A stretch of DNA of 64,000 bases from Bifidobacterium avesanii (GCF_009299475.1 NZ_WBSN01000001.1:186001-250000); one strand, 5' to 3'; shown: positions 48,964 to 58,789, counted from the stretch's first letter. The notes: a model not told the origin generated them from the letters alone. Translations and numbers: made by a program.

Positions 48964-49926
48964 GTGAACACCGCAACCGTTACCGCCGTAGTCGTCTCCT
49001 ACAACCGCCCGCAGCTGCTGCGCGAATGCCTCGACGGCATCGCCGCGCAGAACCGCCCGGCCGACCGCGTGATCGTGATCGACAACGCCAGCACCGACGA
49101 CGCAGCGGCCGTGGCCAAGTCCCACCCGATCGGGGCCGACGTGGTGGAGCTGAGCCGCAACTACGGCGGGGCCGGCGGGTTCTGCGCCGGCATGGCGCTG
49201 GCCGTCGCGGGCGCGCCGCAGCCCGACTTCCTGTGGGTCATGGACGACGACACGGTTCCCACGCCCACCGCGCTCAACGAACTGCTCAAGGCCACGCAGG
49301 CCTGCCGCGACGCCAACGGGACGCTGCCCGCCGTGCTGGGTTCCAAGACCCTGTGGACCGACGGCCGCGAGCATCCCATGAGCCGTCCCCGCCCGCGCAC
49401 ATGGCTGTTCCGCGGCGAACGCGACCTGCCCGGCTGCGGGGGCGCGTTCCAGGCGCGTTCCATGTCGTTCGTGTCCTGCCTGATCAACGTGCAGGCCATG
49501 CTCGCGCTCAAGGCGCTGCCCCGCGCCGCGTTCTTCCTGTGGAACGACGACTTCGAGTTCACCACGCGGCTGCTCCGGCGCGGCATCGGCTACTACGTGC
49601 CCTCGAGCGAGGTGGTGCACAAGACCAAGGTGTTCGGCTCGTCCGACGCGGACCCCGGCGAGCGGTTCCGCTTCGAGGTGCGCAACAAGATCTGGATGAT
49701 GCGCGCCTGCCGCGGCGACTTCTCGGGGCGCGAATACGCGGAGTTCCTGCTCAAGACCGTGCGCCGCTGGGCGCTCACGTTCGCCCGTTCCGGCGACCGC
49801 GCGCTGCTGCGCCGCGCCGGCATGCGGGGCCTGCGCGAGGCTCTGGGCGCGAAGCCGTCGCCGAACGCCGAGCTGCTCGCCGACGAGCCGGCCGTGGCGC
49901 AGGCCGTGCGCGCGATCGAGGACTGA
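48964..49926 (+). CDS. Family 2 glycosyltransferase (B)
   Basis: A 320-residue enzyme starting at GTG (M-NTATVTAVVVSYNRPQLLREC). The GT-A core shows VIDNASTDD, LSRNYGGAGGFCAGM, MDDDTVP (metal DDD), and FFLWNDDFEFTTRLLRRG. The GGAGGF and WNDD motifs resemble rhamnosyl- and galactofuranosyl-transferases of actinobacterial cell walls. No membrane span. The C-terminal 40 residues are helical and charged. Confidence 0.88.
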   Translation: MNTATVTAVVVSYNRPQLLRECLDGIAAQNRPADRVIVIDNASTDDAAAVAKSHPIGADVVELSRNYGGAGGFCAGMALAVAGAPQPDFLWVMDDDTVPTPTALNELLKATQACRDANGTLPAVLGSKTLWTDGREHPMSRPRPRTWLFRGERDLPGCGGAFQARSMSFVSCLINVQAMLALKALPRAAFFLWNDDFEFTTRLLRRGIGYYVPSSEVVHKTKVFGSSDADPGERFRFEVRNKIWMMRACRGDFSGREYAEFLLKTVRRWALTFARSGDRALLRRAGMRGLREALGAKPSPNAELLADEPAVAQAVRAIED

Positions 49927-49977
49927 CCACGTAGCTTTCCGGTGGACTACGGGCATTGCCAGCCGGCCCGAAATCAT

Positions 49978-50092
49978 AAATCCGATTTGTGTGGTTCTTT
50001 TTCGCTTTGTCCCCGGTAAGGGCCCGCGGAAAACGGCGGAACGACGGCGGGGATACCCGTCCTCACGCCGATTTCGACCGCACAAATCGGAA
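49978..50092. repeat. Palindromic intergenic element, copy B
   Basis: The left arm begins AAATCCGATTTGTGTGG at 49978, and the right arm (TCGACCGCACAAATCGGA, 50074-50091) is its near complement. The span is 115 bases. The right arm is identical over at least 18 bases to that of copy A at 15146, and the arm spacing is nearly equal, while the interior is unrelated. Confidence 0.72.
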
Positions 50093-50150
50093 ATGCGGAT
50101 GTAGTTTCGGCGTAATTCGGCATATTTCCCCTTCGCCGCGGGCAAACGGG

Positions 50151-50178
50151 TTGGCAATATCTCATATTGGTGTATAGT
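50151..50178 (+). promoter_or_regulatory. Promoter of the ribU transcript
   Basis: TTGGCA (50151-50156), a 16-base spacer, then TATAGT (50173-50178). It lies right before the FMN riboswitch, so transcription should begin at about 50185. Confidence 0.7.
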
Positions 50179-50189
50179 GGCGCTTGCAA

Positions 50190-50332
50190 GTTTCAGGGAA
50201 GGTGCAATTCCTTACTGGCGGTAACGGCGCATCCGGCGTTCACAACGGAGGCGCGCCGAAGCCCGCGACCCGCGAATGCGGCTGATCCGGTGAAAATCCG
50301 GGGCCAACGGTTACAGTCCGGATGGAAGAAAC
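50190..50332 (+). ncRNA. FMN riboswitch (RFN element)
   Basis: Conserved RFN blocks occur in order: TTTCAGGGAAGGTGCAATTC, ACTGGCGGTAA, AAGCCCGCGA, GATCCGGTGAAAATCCGG, GCCAACGGTTACAGTCC and GGATGGAAGA. P1 forms between GTTTC (50190-50194) and GAAAC (50328-50332). The ribU ribosome site GAGG (50333-50336) touches the P1 strand, so FMN probably blocks translation of ribU directly. Confidence 0.95.
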
Positions 50333-50343
50333 GAGGTGCTCCC

Positions 50344-50919
50344 ATGAGCGTGTCTTCGCCTACCACCAATCATTCCACCGGCGTCTCGGATTCCGGACGC
50401 TGGTCCGCCAAGCGCATCGCGGTCTACGCGCTGTTCGTCGCGCTGACCATCGTGCTCAGCTTCGTCGAATTCCCCATCCTGCCGGGCGTGCAGTGGCTCA
50501 AGTACGATCCCTCCGGCATCGTGGCGCTCGTCGCCGGCTTCGCCTACGGTCCGGCCGCCGCGGCGATCGTCTCCGTGCTCGGCTTCGTGCCGCACGTGTT
50601 CACCGACCCGTGGGGCGCGGCGATGGCCATTCTCGTCTCGCTGGCGCTGAGCCTGCCCGCCGCCCTCGTGTACAAGCGCAACCGCACGCGCACGGGCGCC
50701 GTGATCGGCATCATCGTGGGCGCGGTCGTGGCCGTTGTGGCGGCCATCGGCGGCAACCTCGTCGTCTCGCCGTTCTACTTCAACATGCCGGTTTCGGCCG
50801 TGGTGCCCATGATCGTGCCGATCCTGCTGCCGTTCAACATCATCAAGATGGCGATCCACGGCGTGGTCACGTTCCTCATCTACAAGCCGATCTCCAATCT
50901 GCTGGACAAGCGCGCGTAG
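50344..50919 (+). CDS. ribU: ECF transporter riboflavin-binding S subunit RibU
   Basis: A 191-residue membrane protein with about six helices (IAVYALFVALTIVLSFVEF; GIVALVAGFAYGPAAAAIV; AVIGIIVGAVVAVVAAIGGNL; the last near IIKMAIHGVVTFLIY). The pattern PGVQWLKYDPSGIVALVAGFA is a RibU signature. Riboflavin captured here is moved with the energy module encoded next, starting 97 bases downstream. FMN riboswitch control confirms the cargo. Confidence 0.95.
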   Translation: MSVSSPTTNHSTGVSDSGRWSAKRIAVYALFVALTIVLSFVEFPILPGVQWLKYDPSGIVALVAGFAYGPAAAAIVSVLGFVPHVFTDPWGAAMAILVSLALSLPAALVYKRNRTRTGAVIGIIVGAVVAVVAAIGGNLVVSPFYFNMPVSAVVPMIVPILLPFNIIKMAIHGVVTFLIYKPISNLLDKRA

Positions 50920-51015
50920 CACCCGTTTCCCTTTCCACCGTGGGGCGCGGCCTTCCCGAACGGGGCCGCGCCCCACGCGCGTATCCATCGCACCGCAACC
51001 ACACGGAAAGCACCC

Positions 51016-53373
51016 ATGACATCCCCTGCAATTTCCGAAGCCGACTCCCCCGCCATCCGTCTCAGCGGCATCCGATTCCGCTACCACGACTCGGCCGCGT
51101 GGGCGCTCGACGGCATCGACCTGACCGTGCGCCACGGCGAATACGTGTGCGTCGTGGGCGCGAACGGTTCCGGCAAATCCACGCTCGCGCTGATCATGGC
51201 CGGGCTGGCCGCGCCGGACGAGGGCACGGTCGAACTGCTCGGGCACCGGGTGTTCGACGACGCCGGCGCGCATCCGGACGAGTACCGGGCCGCGCGCCAC
51301 GGCATCGGCATGGTGTTCCAGAACCCGGAGGACCAGATCGTCACCACGGTGCTTGCGGACGACGTGGCGTTCGGTCCGGAGAACCTCGGCATGGCACGCC
51401 CGGACATCGTCCGGCATGTGGATGCCGCACTGGACGCCGTGGACATGGCCGGCCACGCGCCCGACGATCCGACGCGCATGTCCGGCGGGCAGCAGCAGCG
51501 CTCCGCGATCGCCGGCATGCTCGCCATGGACCCGCGCCTGCTCATCCTCGACGAGCCGACCGCCATGCTCGACACGGTGGCGCGCGCGGACATCATGCGC
51601 ATCCTCGACACCCTGCACGCGCGCGGCACCACCATCGTGCACATCACGCACAGTCCGGACGAGGCGCACCGGGGCACGCGCGTCGTGGAGATCGCGAACG
51701 GCCATGCGGTCGGCGACGAGACGATCATCCCCATGTCGCACGGGCGCGCTGCCGCCAAGGACGCCGACGGCGCCGACGGGGGTTCCTCCTCGCTGCCGTC
51801 CGACATCGCCACTGACGGCGGCGCAACCGACGGCACCGAACCCACCGAACCCACCGAACATGCCGAACATGCCGACCCCGTCATCGCCGTCCGGGATCTG
51901 TCCTTCGCTTACACGTCCGGCGAGCCCGTGCTCTCCGGGTTCAACCTCGACGTGCGCGCCGGCGAAACGGTCGCGCTCGTCGGGCGCAACGGCGCCGGCA
52001 AGTCCACGCTGGCCCGTCTCGTCTGCGCGCTCGGCAAGCCGCAGTCCGGCACGATCACCGTGCACGACATCGACACGGTCCGCGCCGGCAAGCGCGAACG
52101 CAAGGAGCTGCGCCGCCACGTGGGCTACGTGATGCAGCATCCGGAGCGCCAGCTGTTCGCGGACACCGTGCGCGAGGACGTCGCCTACGGCCCGCGCAAT
52201 CAGGAGCTGCCTGCGGACGAGGTGAACCGGCGCGTGGACGAAGCGCTGGATCTGCTGGGCATCGCGCATCTGGCCGATCGCTCCCCGTTCGACCTGTCCG
52301 GCGGGCAGCAGCGGCTCGCGGCCATCGCCGGCGTGATCGCCTGCCGCCCGGACGTGCTGGTCATGGATGAGCCGACCGCGAGTCTGGACGCCCGCGCGAC
52401 GGCCCGCATTCGCGATCTCATCCGCACGCTGCATGCGCGGGGCGTGACGATCATGCTCATCACGCACGCACGCGAGGAACTCGCGCTGGCCGACCGCGTG
52501 GTGGACCTGTCGCGGAGCGCGGCGCCCCGCCCGGAGGCCGCCGCCGGACGCCGGACGACGGGCATGCGCGAAATGCGCGAGACGCACGAGACGCACGAAC
52601 GGGACCGCGCCGACGCGGTGTCTCGCATGGATCCGCGCGTCAAGATGGCGTTGACGCTGCTGCTCATGTTCTCCGCGTTCGCGATCAGCGACGTGTGGCA
52701 ATTGCTTGCGGGCGCGGCGCTGGTGGGCGCAGCGATCGCCGTGGCGCGCATCAACCCGCTGCGCCTGCTGGGGACCGTGCACCCGTTTCTGGCGCTGTTC
52801 GCCGTCACCGGCGCCGCCAACGTGTTCTTCGTGCGCACAGGCACGCCGGTGTGGAGCTTCGGTCCGGTCACCATCACCGACGACGGCCTGTGGACCATGG
52901 TGATCTACGTGCTCCGCTTCGCGCTGGTGATTCTGCTGGGCGCGGTGTTCCTCACGCGCACCACGCCCACGCAGATGACCGACGCGTTCGAGTCGCTGCT
53001 CTCCCCGCTCGCCAGGCTCGGCGTGCACACGCACGAGCTGTCGCTGGTCATGTCGCTGGCGCTGCGGTTCATCCCCACCCTGACCGGCGAGGCGCGTGCC
53101 GTCGCGGATGCGCAGGCGGCCCGTGGCGGCGGCATCGAGACCGGCTCTCCCATGCAGCGAGCCCGCGCGATGGGCGCGATCGTGGTGCCGGTGTTCGCCG
53201 GTACGCTGCGGCACGCGGACAATCTGTCCCGCGCACTGGACGCCCGTTGCTACGAGGGAGGTTCCGGGCGCACGCATTACCGGGTCATGGCCGTGGGCGC
53301 CCGCGATGTCGCCGCGATGCTCGTCGTGGCCGTCTATCTGGGGACGCTCGTCGCCCTCGCCTTCATCCGATAG
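51016..53373 (+). CDS. Fused ECF transporter ATPase-ATPase-T subunit
   Basis: A 785-residue chain. ATPase 1 at about 15-240 (GANGSGKST, MSGGQQQR, LILDEPT), a Thr/Glu/Pro-rich linker at about 245-290, ATPase 2 at about 295-510 (GRNGAGKST, LSGGQQRL, LVMDEPT), and an EcfT membrane domain at about 535-785 (MDPRVKMALTLLLMFSAFA; coupling motif DAQAARGGG and ALDARCYEGG). It follows ribU and may also power other S subunits encoded elsewhere. It is the second AAT fusion in the window. Confidence 0.92.
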   Translation: MTSPAISEADSPAIRLSGIRFRYHDSAAWALDGIDLTVRHGEYVCVVGANGSGKSTLALIMAGLAAPDEGTVELLGHRVFDDAGAHPDEYRAARHGIGMVFQNPEDQIVTTVLADDVAFGPENLGMARPDIVRHVDAALDAVDMAGHAPDDPTRMSGGQQQRSAIAGMLAMDPRLLILDEPTAMLDTVARADIMRILDTLHARGTTIVHITHSPDEAHRGTRVVEIANGHAVGDETIIPMSHGRAAAKDADGADGGSSSLPSDIATDGGATDGTEPTEPTEHAEHADPVIAVRDLSFAYTSGEPVLSGFNLDVRAGETVALVGRNGAGKSTLARLVCALGKPQSGTITVHDIDTVRAGKRERKELRRHVGYVMQHPERQLFADTVREDVAYGPRNQELPADEVNRRVDEALDLLGIAHLADRSPFDLSGGQQRLAAIAGVIACRPDVLVMDEPTASLDARATARIRDLIRTLHARGVTIMLITHAREELALADRVVDLSRSAAPRPEAAAGRRTTGMREMRETHETHERDRADAVSRMDPRVKMALTLLLMFSAFAISDVWQLLAGAALVGAAIAVARINPLRLLGTVHPFLALFAVTGAANVFFVRTGTPVWSFGPVTITDDGLWTMVIYVLRFALVILLGAVFLTRTTPTQMTDAFESLLSPLARLGVHTHELSLVMSLALRFIPTLTGEARAVADAQAARGGGIETGSPMQRARAMGAIVVPVFAGTLRHADNLSRALDARCYEGGSGRTHYRVMAVGARDVAAMLVVAVYLGTLVALAFIR

Positions 53374-53415
53374 CCCGTCAGCGCGTCCGCCGGCACCAGC
53401 GGACGCACTTCGCCG

Positions 53416-54615
53416 CTAGTCCGACAGTTCCCTGCGCCGCAGTCTGCGCACGCTGAACGCCCACAGTGCCACGCCCAGTGCAAGCCCGATGAGCGCCACG
53501 CCCGGTTCCACGCCGGGCACGGTGACGAACCGGCTCAGCGGATTGCGGAGCATGTACAGGTTCACCCCCAGCAGCCTGCCGGCGATGAATGCGATCACCG
53601 CACCGACCGGAATGACCGCGATGAGCAGCCGGATCATATTCGGCCGCGCCCTGACGATCCATGCGGCCAGTAACCCGCTCGCCGCGCCGACCGGAACGGC
53701 GGTCAGCACCACCGCCGCGATGTACTGCGCCACGGTCCAGTCGAACCAAAGGAGCGGCGGATCGTAGGACAGCAGCGGCATGTTGAGGCACGGCCACACG
53801 CGATGGGCCGTCCATCCGGCCCAAAGTCCCGCAATGACGGCCGAGAGCAGCGCCGAGGACAGTCCGATGGCGACCGCCTGCGTTCCCATCACCGCCCGTC
53901 CGGCGCGCGACGACCACTGCAGCCGTCGCATGCCCGTTTGCCTGTCCTGCGTGAGCGTGGACATGGTGAGCAGGATCGCACCCACCGCCACGGCCGCGAA
54001 CAACGGCGGGCCCGATGACGAGACGGCGTCCTCGATGTTGAGGTCCAGCATGCTGCGCGCGTCGTATTGGGCCGCGATGCGTTCAACGCGTCGGGCCGCC
54101 AAGGCGGGCAGCGGGTCGCGCGGTTCGTTGCGGAAGCCGAGCGCCATGGCGGCGTATTGGCGCAGGGACGACTCGAAGTGCCCGGGGCTTTCGTCGATCT
54201 GCGACAGCAACGACGACGCCTGGCTCATCGTGCGGTAGGACGGCAGTTCTCCCAGTTGGACGATCAGCTCCCAGTCGCTTTCGCCGATCGTCGAGGGCAG
54301 ACCCGCATCCCATGCCTCGTAGCTGCGCGCATCAACGACGCCCCGCGCCCTGGCGGCCGGAACCGAAGCGACATCCCGGTCGAATTGTGCCACGGCTTCG
54401 TCGTATTCCCGTTGCAGCGCCGGCTTCGCCTGTTCGACGGTCAGACCATAGCGCGTGCTGAGCGTCACGGGATCGTTGTCGGGATCGGTGTAAGCGCCGA
54501 GCGGCGTGTTGCCCACGATGAACAGCCAGGTCACCATGCACACCGCCGCGACGCCCATCAGCGGCAGCGGCCGCCAGATCTTGCGCATTTCCCAAGCCAA
54601 CAGTCGCATGTTCAT
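53416..54615 (-). CDS. ABC-2-like permease, last gene of the sigma-factor operon
   Basis: A 399-residue protein with a helix at about 17-35, a long extracytoplasmic loop (about 38-205), then five helices. It begins MNMRLLAWEMRKIWRPLPL, nearly the same as the next gene upstream (EMRKIWRPLPL), and both share the loop SYEAWDAGLPS/SYHDWQDRM type, so they are tandem paralogues. GGGGAGCAACGATC precedes the ATG. The substrate is unknown. Confidence 0.8.
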   Translation of the reverse strand: MNMRLLAWEMRKIWRPLPLMGVAAVCMVTWLFIVGNTPLGAYTDPDNDPVTLSTRYGLTVEQAKPALQREYDEAVAQFDRDVASVPAARARGVVDARSYEAWDAGLPSTIGESDWELIVQLGELPSYRTMSQASSLLSQIDESPGHFESSLRQYAAMALGFRNEPRDPLPALAARRVERIAAQYDARSMLDLNIEDAVSSSGPPLFAAVAVGAILLTMSTLTQDRQTGMRRLQWSSRAGRAVMGTQAVAIGLSSALLSAVIAGLWAGWTAHRVWPCLNMPLLSYDPPLLWFDWTVAQYIAAVVLTAVPVGAASGLLAAWIVRARPNMIRLLIAVIPVGAVIAFIAGRLLGVNLYMLRNPLSRFVTVPGVEPGVALIGLALGVALWAFSVRRLRRRELSD

Positions 54616-54675
54616 GATCGTTGCTCCCCATCTTGTCGTGTACTCGTCATGTCCGTCCCCGCTCGCATCCCGTGC

Positions 54676-55878
54676 TCATGCGACGGGCAGCTCGCGCCGC
54701 CGGAGCAATCGTGCGTCGACCGTCCACAACGCCACCGCGAGCACGAGGATCGCCGCCAGCGCGATCGTCTCCACGCCCGGCACCATGAGCAGCCGGTTCA
54801 GTGGATTGGCGAGGTATCCGAGATGCGCGCCGATCCGGAATTTCACCAGGCATCCGGCGGCGACGCCCACGGGGATCGCCACGAGCAGCATGCGGATGTA
54901 GTTCTGCCGTGCCCTGACGATCCACGCGGCGACGAGGGACAGAGCCAGCGACGCCAAAACCGCCACGGCGGCATAGGCGACGAGGTATTGGAGCACGGTC
55001 CAGTCGAACCATGGCATGTCGGTCGCCAGCGCGGTGTTGATGCCCGTGCCGAGCACCGGCCGCAGCCGCACGGCCAGCCAGGCTGCCCAGACGGTCCCCA
55101 CCGTCAGCGCGGCCAGTGCCGCCGAACACCCCACGGCCGCCGCCTGCCAGGACCGTACCGACCGGCCGGTGCGCGACGCCCATTGCAGCGACGGGAGGCG
55201 CAGCTGGCGGTCGCGGGTCATGGTGAACATGGTCAGGAGCATGGCGCACAGCACCGCCGTGACCATCATGGTGCCGCCGGATTCCTGAATGGTGCTGATC
55301 ACGCCGTACCCGAGCAGGCTGCGCCGCCCGGCCTGCGCCACCAACTGGTCGATGCGCCTTGCCGCCGCACCGGGAACGTCACCGCACGGGGCGCCCTGCG
55401 GGAAGCCCCGGACGAAGCAGACGCCGTCGTTCAGCGTCGCGCGAATCTGCTCGCCGTCCGTTTCGGCGTACCGCAGCAGGAATTCGAGCGAGTTGACGCG
55501 CTCGTAGGAGGACAGGGCGTACGCGTCGATCGCCGACGAATCCCCGCCCGCGGCGATCATGCGGTCCTGCCAGTCATGATAGGAGTCCCAGTCCGTGACG
55601 CCCTGCTCGCGGGCCGCGGGATCGGCCGCCATGTCAGCGGCGAACGCCGCCTTGGCCTTCTCCAGTTCGGTTTGGACGGCACGCCGGGTTTCCGGCGTGT
55701 ACACCGGTCCGAATTCGGCGCTTTCCACCACCACGTCGACGTTCCGGTACGGTCCTTCGACCAGATGCGTCTGGTTGGCGGCGAACAGTGCACCGACGAC
55801 GAACACGGCGAGCGCGGCGATTAACGGCAACGGCCGCCAGATTTTGCGCATCTCCGCGAGGAAGACTCTCCGGTTCAT
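54676..55878 (-). CDS. ABC-2-like permease, middle paralogue
   Basis: A 400-residue protein starting MNRRVFLAEMRKIWRPLPL at 55878; the frame stays open upstream, but AAAGGACCTGAC and a 4-base ATGA overlap with the preceding gene fix the start. Plan: one helix, a large loop, then helices near ALLTMFTMTRDRQLRLPSLQ and to the C-terminus. It is a paralogue of the last gene of the operon. Confidence 0.82.
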   Translation of the reverse strand: MNRRVFLAEMRKIWRPLPLIAALAVFVVGALFAANQTHLVEGPYRNVDVVVESAEFGPVYTPETRRAVQTELEKAKAAFAADMAADPAAREQGVTDWDSYHDWQDRMIAAGGDSSAIDAYALSSYERVNSLEFLLRYAETDGEQIRATLNDGVCFVRGFPQGAPCGDVPGAAARRIDQLVAQAGRRSLLGYGVISTIQESGGTMMVTAVLCAMLLTMFTMTRDRQLRLPSLQWASRTGRSVRSWQAAAVGCSAALAALTVGTVWAAWLAVRLRPVLGTGINTALATDMPWFDWTVLQYLVAYAAVAVLASLALSLVAAWIVRARQNYIRMLLVAIPVGVAAGCLVKFRIGAHLGYLANPLNRLLMVPGVETIALAAILVLAVALWTVDARLLRRRELPVA

Positions 55879-57089
55879 GTCAGGTCCTTTCCCGAGTACG
55901 CCCGGCGCGCCACGATGAGCGCCACGGCGAAGTATCCGACGGATATGAGCGTCACGACGGTTTCCTGCCAGGGGAGCATGGCGTGCGTGCCCATGTCCGT
56001 GAACCATTGCGACGCGTTGGCGAGCGCGTACATCGGCTGGATGCCGAGCAGCTGGTAGGCCAACGCGTCGTGGATGAACATCATGGCGACGAGTCCGGCA
56101 ACGCCGAACGCCATGACGACGCCGAACGCGGCGAGCACGTTGCGCAGGAGCATGCCGAGCGCGCCGGCGAACAGCGTGAACGCGAGCGTGAACAGCAGGC
56201 CGAGCCCGAGCGAGGCGCACAGGTATCCGCCCATGCTGAAATCCGCCCATGTGAGGAACGGCTGCAGGCCGACGTCCGTGCTGACGCCGAGCATGCGGCT
56301 GGACACGCTGGACGACCACAGGCCGGGTATGCGGAAGACCAGCGCGAAGACGAGCGGGACCGCCGCCGCGATGACGAGGTAGGCGGCGGTTGAACAGCAG
56401 ACGCCGACGGCCAGTTTGCGGTTCATGGTCCGCCGGCCCGTGCGGCTGGCGTTGACGAGCGGATCCAGACGGTGGAATCGGTCGCCGCCGACGGCGTACA
56501 GCATGATGATCGGGCCGAGGATCATGCCTTCGACCATGGTCGCCTGAACGACGGTCGCGGCGACGGAGTGCAGGAGCGTGGTGAGCGAGCCGGCCGCGAA
56601 ATCGTCCGACGCGCCCGTGGCCGCCAGATGTTCGGCCCGTGATTGCAGCCATTGCGCTTTGAGCCGCATTTGCAGGGCGAGGTGCGGGTGCCCTTGCGCG
56701 TCGAGGACGGCCGCGTACCAGTCACCGGCTGCGATGGCGTCGTAGCCTTCGTATCCCGGTCCGAAGCCCGACTGCACGTAGCGCAGCAGGGCGTCGCGTT
56801 CGTCCGACGCGGGCTGCGCGGCGAGCGCGGCGACGAACCGCTCGTCCACTGTGGTGCCCGCGTTCGCGGCGGTTCGGGCCGCGTAGGCCAGATCGTCCCG
56901 CCATCCCGCGGATATGCCGGTGCCGACGATCATCCACGAGTTGAGCAGCAGACACAGCGCCAGAAACCCCCACAGCGCCGGGAGCCGGACGACGTTGCGC
57001 AGTTCCCAAGCGCAGATCGATCCGGTATTGCCCCGCCGTGCGCCGGCCCGCTCCGTCTTCGTTCCGATCGGTACCGTGTGCCGCGCCAT
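55875..57089 (-). CDS. ABC-2-like permease, first of three
   Basis: A 404-residue membrane protein (MARHTVPIGTKTERAG, helix at LWGFLALCLLLNSWMIVG, then a loop, then five helices). A GTG at 57098 would overlap the ATPase stop by 4 bases, but GGGGAG sits at the right distance for the ATG at 57089, so that start is chosen. It is more diverged from the two permeases downstream, sharing only the WELRNVVRLPALWG-type start. Confidence 0.8.
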   Translation of the reverse strand: MARHTVPIGTKTERAGARRGNTGSICAWELRNVVRLPALWGFLALCLLLNSWMIVGTGISAGWRDDLAYAARTAANAGTTVDERFVAALAAQPASDERDALLRYVQSGFGPGYEGYDAIAAGDWYAAVLDAQGHPHLALQMRLKAQWLQSRAEHLAATGASDDFAAGSLTTLLHSVAATVVQATMVEGMILGPIIMLYAVGGDRFHRLDPLVNASRTGRRTMNRKLAVGVCCSTAAYLVIAAAVPLVFALVFRIPGLWSSSVSSRMLGVSTDVGLQPFLTWADFSMGGYLCASLGLGLLFTLAFTLFAGALGMLLRNVLAAFGVVMAFGVAGLVAMMFIHDALAYQLLGIQPMYALANASQWFTDMGTHAMLPWQETVVTLISVGYFAVALIVARRAYSGKDLT

Positions 57090-57094
57090 GGGAG

Positions 57095-57946
57095 TCACTC
57101 CCCGTAGATCATGAGGAACGCGTCCTCGAGATTGGGCACGACGGGCGTGATCGCATCGGCTGCGGCGAGCGGCGCGGGCGAGTAGATGCGCTGGCGGGTT
57201 TCGGTCCCGTACTGCACTTCGCTCAGCAGCTTCCGTCCGTCACCGAGCGGCATGCCGCCGGGCACCTCCCACACGTGTCCCTCAAGTTCTCCGCAGATCG
57301 TGGCTGGCGTGTCGCACCGCAGCACCTGCGCGTTCTTGAGCATGATGATTTTCCCGGCGATCGTCTCCAGATCGGAGACGATGTGCGTGGAGAGGATGAC
57401 GATGCGGTCCGCGGCCAGATCGTGGATGATGTTGCGGAACCGCACGCGCTCCTTGGGGTCCAGGCCGGCGGTCGGCTCGTCGAGGATGAGCAGCTGCGGC
57501 TCGGCGATGAGGGCCTGTGCGATGCCGACGCGCTGGATCATGCCGCCGGAGAACGTCTTCATCTTCTTGTCCGCCGCGTCCGCGAGACCCACGAGGCCGA
57601 GCAGCTTTTCGATGCGCTTGTCCGCCCGGGCGCGCCGCACGCCCTGCAGCGCCGCGATGTAGCGCAGGAACTGGCGGGGCGTGTAGTTCGGATAGTAGCC
57701 GAACTCCTGCGGCAGGTATCCGAGCAGCCCGCGGTACCGGTCGTCCATGGCGATGATGTCCTCGCCGTTCCACCGGATCGACCCGTCCGTGGGGAACAAC
57801 AGCGTGGCGAGCATCTTCATGAGCGTGGACTTGCCCGCGCCGTTGGGAGCGAGCAGTCCGTACACGCCCTGTTCGAACGTGAGGTTGACGTCCCTGAGGA
57901 CGGTGGTGCCGGAAAACGTTTTGGTGACATGTTCGACGGTGAGCAT
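57095..57946 (-). CDS. ABC transporter ATP-binding protein
   Basis: A 283-residue ATPase: Walker A APNGAGKST, Q-loop YLPQEFGYY, signature FSGGMIQRVG, Walker B LLILDEPTAGLDP, H-loop STHIVSD. This is the ABC-2/drug-resistance type, fitting the permeases that follow. The C-terminal 70 residues (GHVWEVPGGMPLGD) form the extra domain common in this group. AAAGGCTCCGATC precedes the ATG. Confidence 0.92.
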   Translation of the reverse strand: MLTVEHVTKTFSGTTVLRDVNLTFEQGVYGLLAPNGAGKSTLMKMLATLLFPTDGSIRWNGEDIIAMDDRYRGLLGYLPQEFGYYPNYTPRQFLRYIAALQGVRRARADKRIEKLLGLVGLADAADKKMKTFSGGMIQRVGIAQALIAEPQLLILDEPTAGLDPKERVRFRNIIHDLAADRIVILSTHIVSDLETIAGKIIMLKNAQVLRCDTPATICGELEGHVWEVPGGMPLGDGRKLLSEVQYGTETRQRIYSPAPLAAADAITPVVPNLEDAFLMIYGE

Positions 57947-57994
57947 GATCGGAGCCTTTCTCCACGATGTGGAAGTTGTATGATGCGGCGACTG

Positions 57995-58789
57995 CTAGGC
58001 GAACGCCTCGGCGCGACGGGAGGCGGGAACGTTCATGTATCGGCGCAGCGCGTAGAGGAACGCCACCGCGAGCGCCGCCGCGATGCCCAGGCTCACCGCC
58101 GCGGGCAGACGTTCCATCATCCCGGCGACCCGGTCCGAAAAGGCCCATGCGGCGCCGCCCGCCGCAAGCCACGCCACGGGCATGACCGCCGCGCTCGCCG
58201 GCCACGCGCACCGGGCGTCCACGGCAAGCTGTCCGAGCGCGAACAGGAACAGCGACGCGAAGGACACGCCCAGCATGGTGAGCACGGGCAGGCGCCTGCC
58301 GCTCAGCGCGGAGACGACGACGCATCCCATCGTGTCGGCCGTCACCGACGCCGCGCCGAAGGCCAGCATGCGCACGGCGGCGAGGCGATGGAACGACCAC
58401 CTGCATACGCGCCACAGGTCAAGCGTCCGCCGCTCCCGTTCCCGGAGCATGATGAGCAGATGCACAAACTCGTACAGGAACGGCGACGCCAGAAACATGA
58501 GGATCATCAGCCGGCCCTGCGCGGCGGAATCCCTTTGCATGAAGCCGTCGGCGCCCGCGGCCAGCAGTCCCCAGACGCACGCGGCGGCCAAGCATCCCAG
58601 AAACACGCAGTCCCATACGCCGAAGAACAGGCTGCGCAGGCCGGCGGACCGGACGAGTTCGGCCACGGAATCCACGAGCCGCATTCGCGCGGGCATGCCG
58701 CGCGTCACGATCATGGCGACGCTGGCGTCCCGTTCGGCCTTGTCGGGGTAGGGAATGCGCCCGCCCGGCGCATCGTCAATGGGTCTCAT
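57995..58789 (-). CDS. Six-helix membrane protein, second gene of the sigma operon
   Basis: A 264-residue protein with about six hydrophobic segments (GVWDCVFLGCLAAACVWGLLAAG, LMILMFLASPFLYEFVHLLIML, LGVSFASLFLFALGQLAV, AAALAVAFLYALRRYM). The N-terminal 50 residues are polar. It overlaps the sigma factor gene by 14 bases, the position where a membrane anti-sigma factor often sits, but no zinc-binding HxxxCxxC motif is visible. Function is unproven. Confidence 0.75.
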   Translation of the reverse strand: MRPIDDAPGGRIPYPDKAERDASVAMIVTRGMPARMRLVDSVAELVRSAGLRSLFFGVWDCVFLGCLAAACVWGLLAAGADGFMQRDSAAQGRLMILMFLASPFLYEFVHLLIMLRERERRTLDLWRVCRWSFHRLAAVRMLAFGAASVTADTMGCVVVSALSGRRLPVLTMLGVSFASLFLFALGQLAVDARCAWPASAAVMPVAWLAAGGAAWAFSDRVAGMMERLPAAVSLGIAAALAVAFLYALRRYMNVPASRRAEAFA

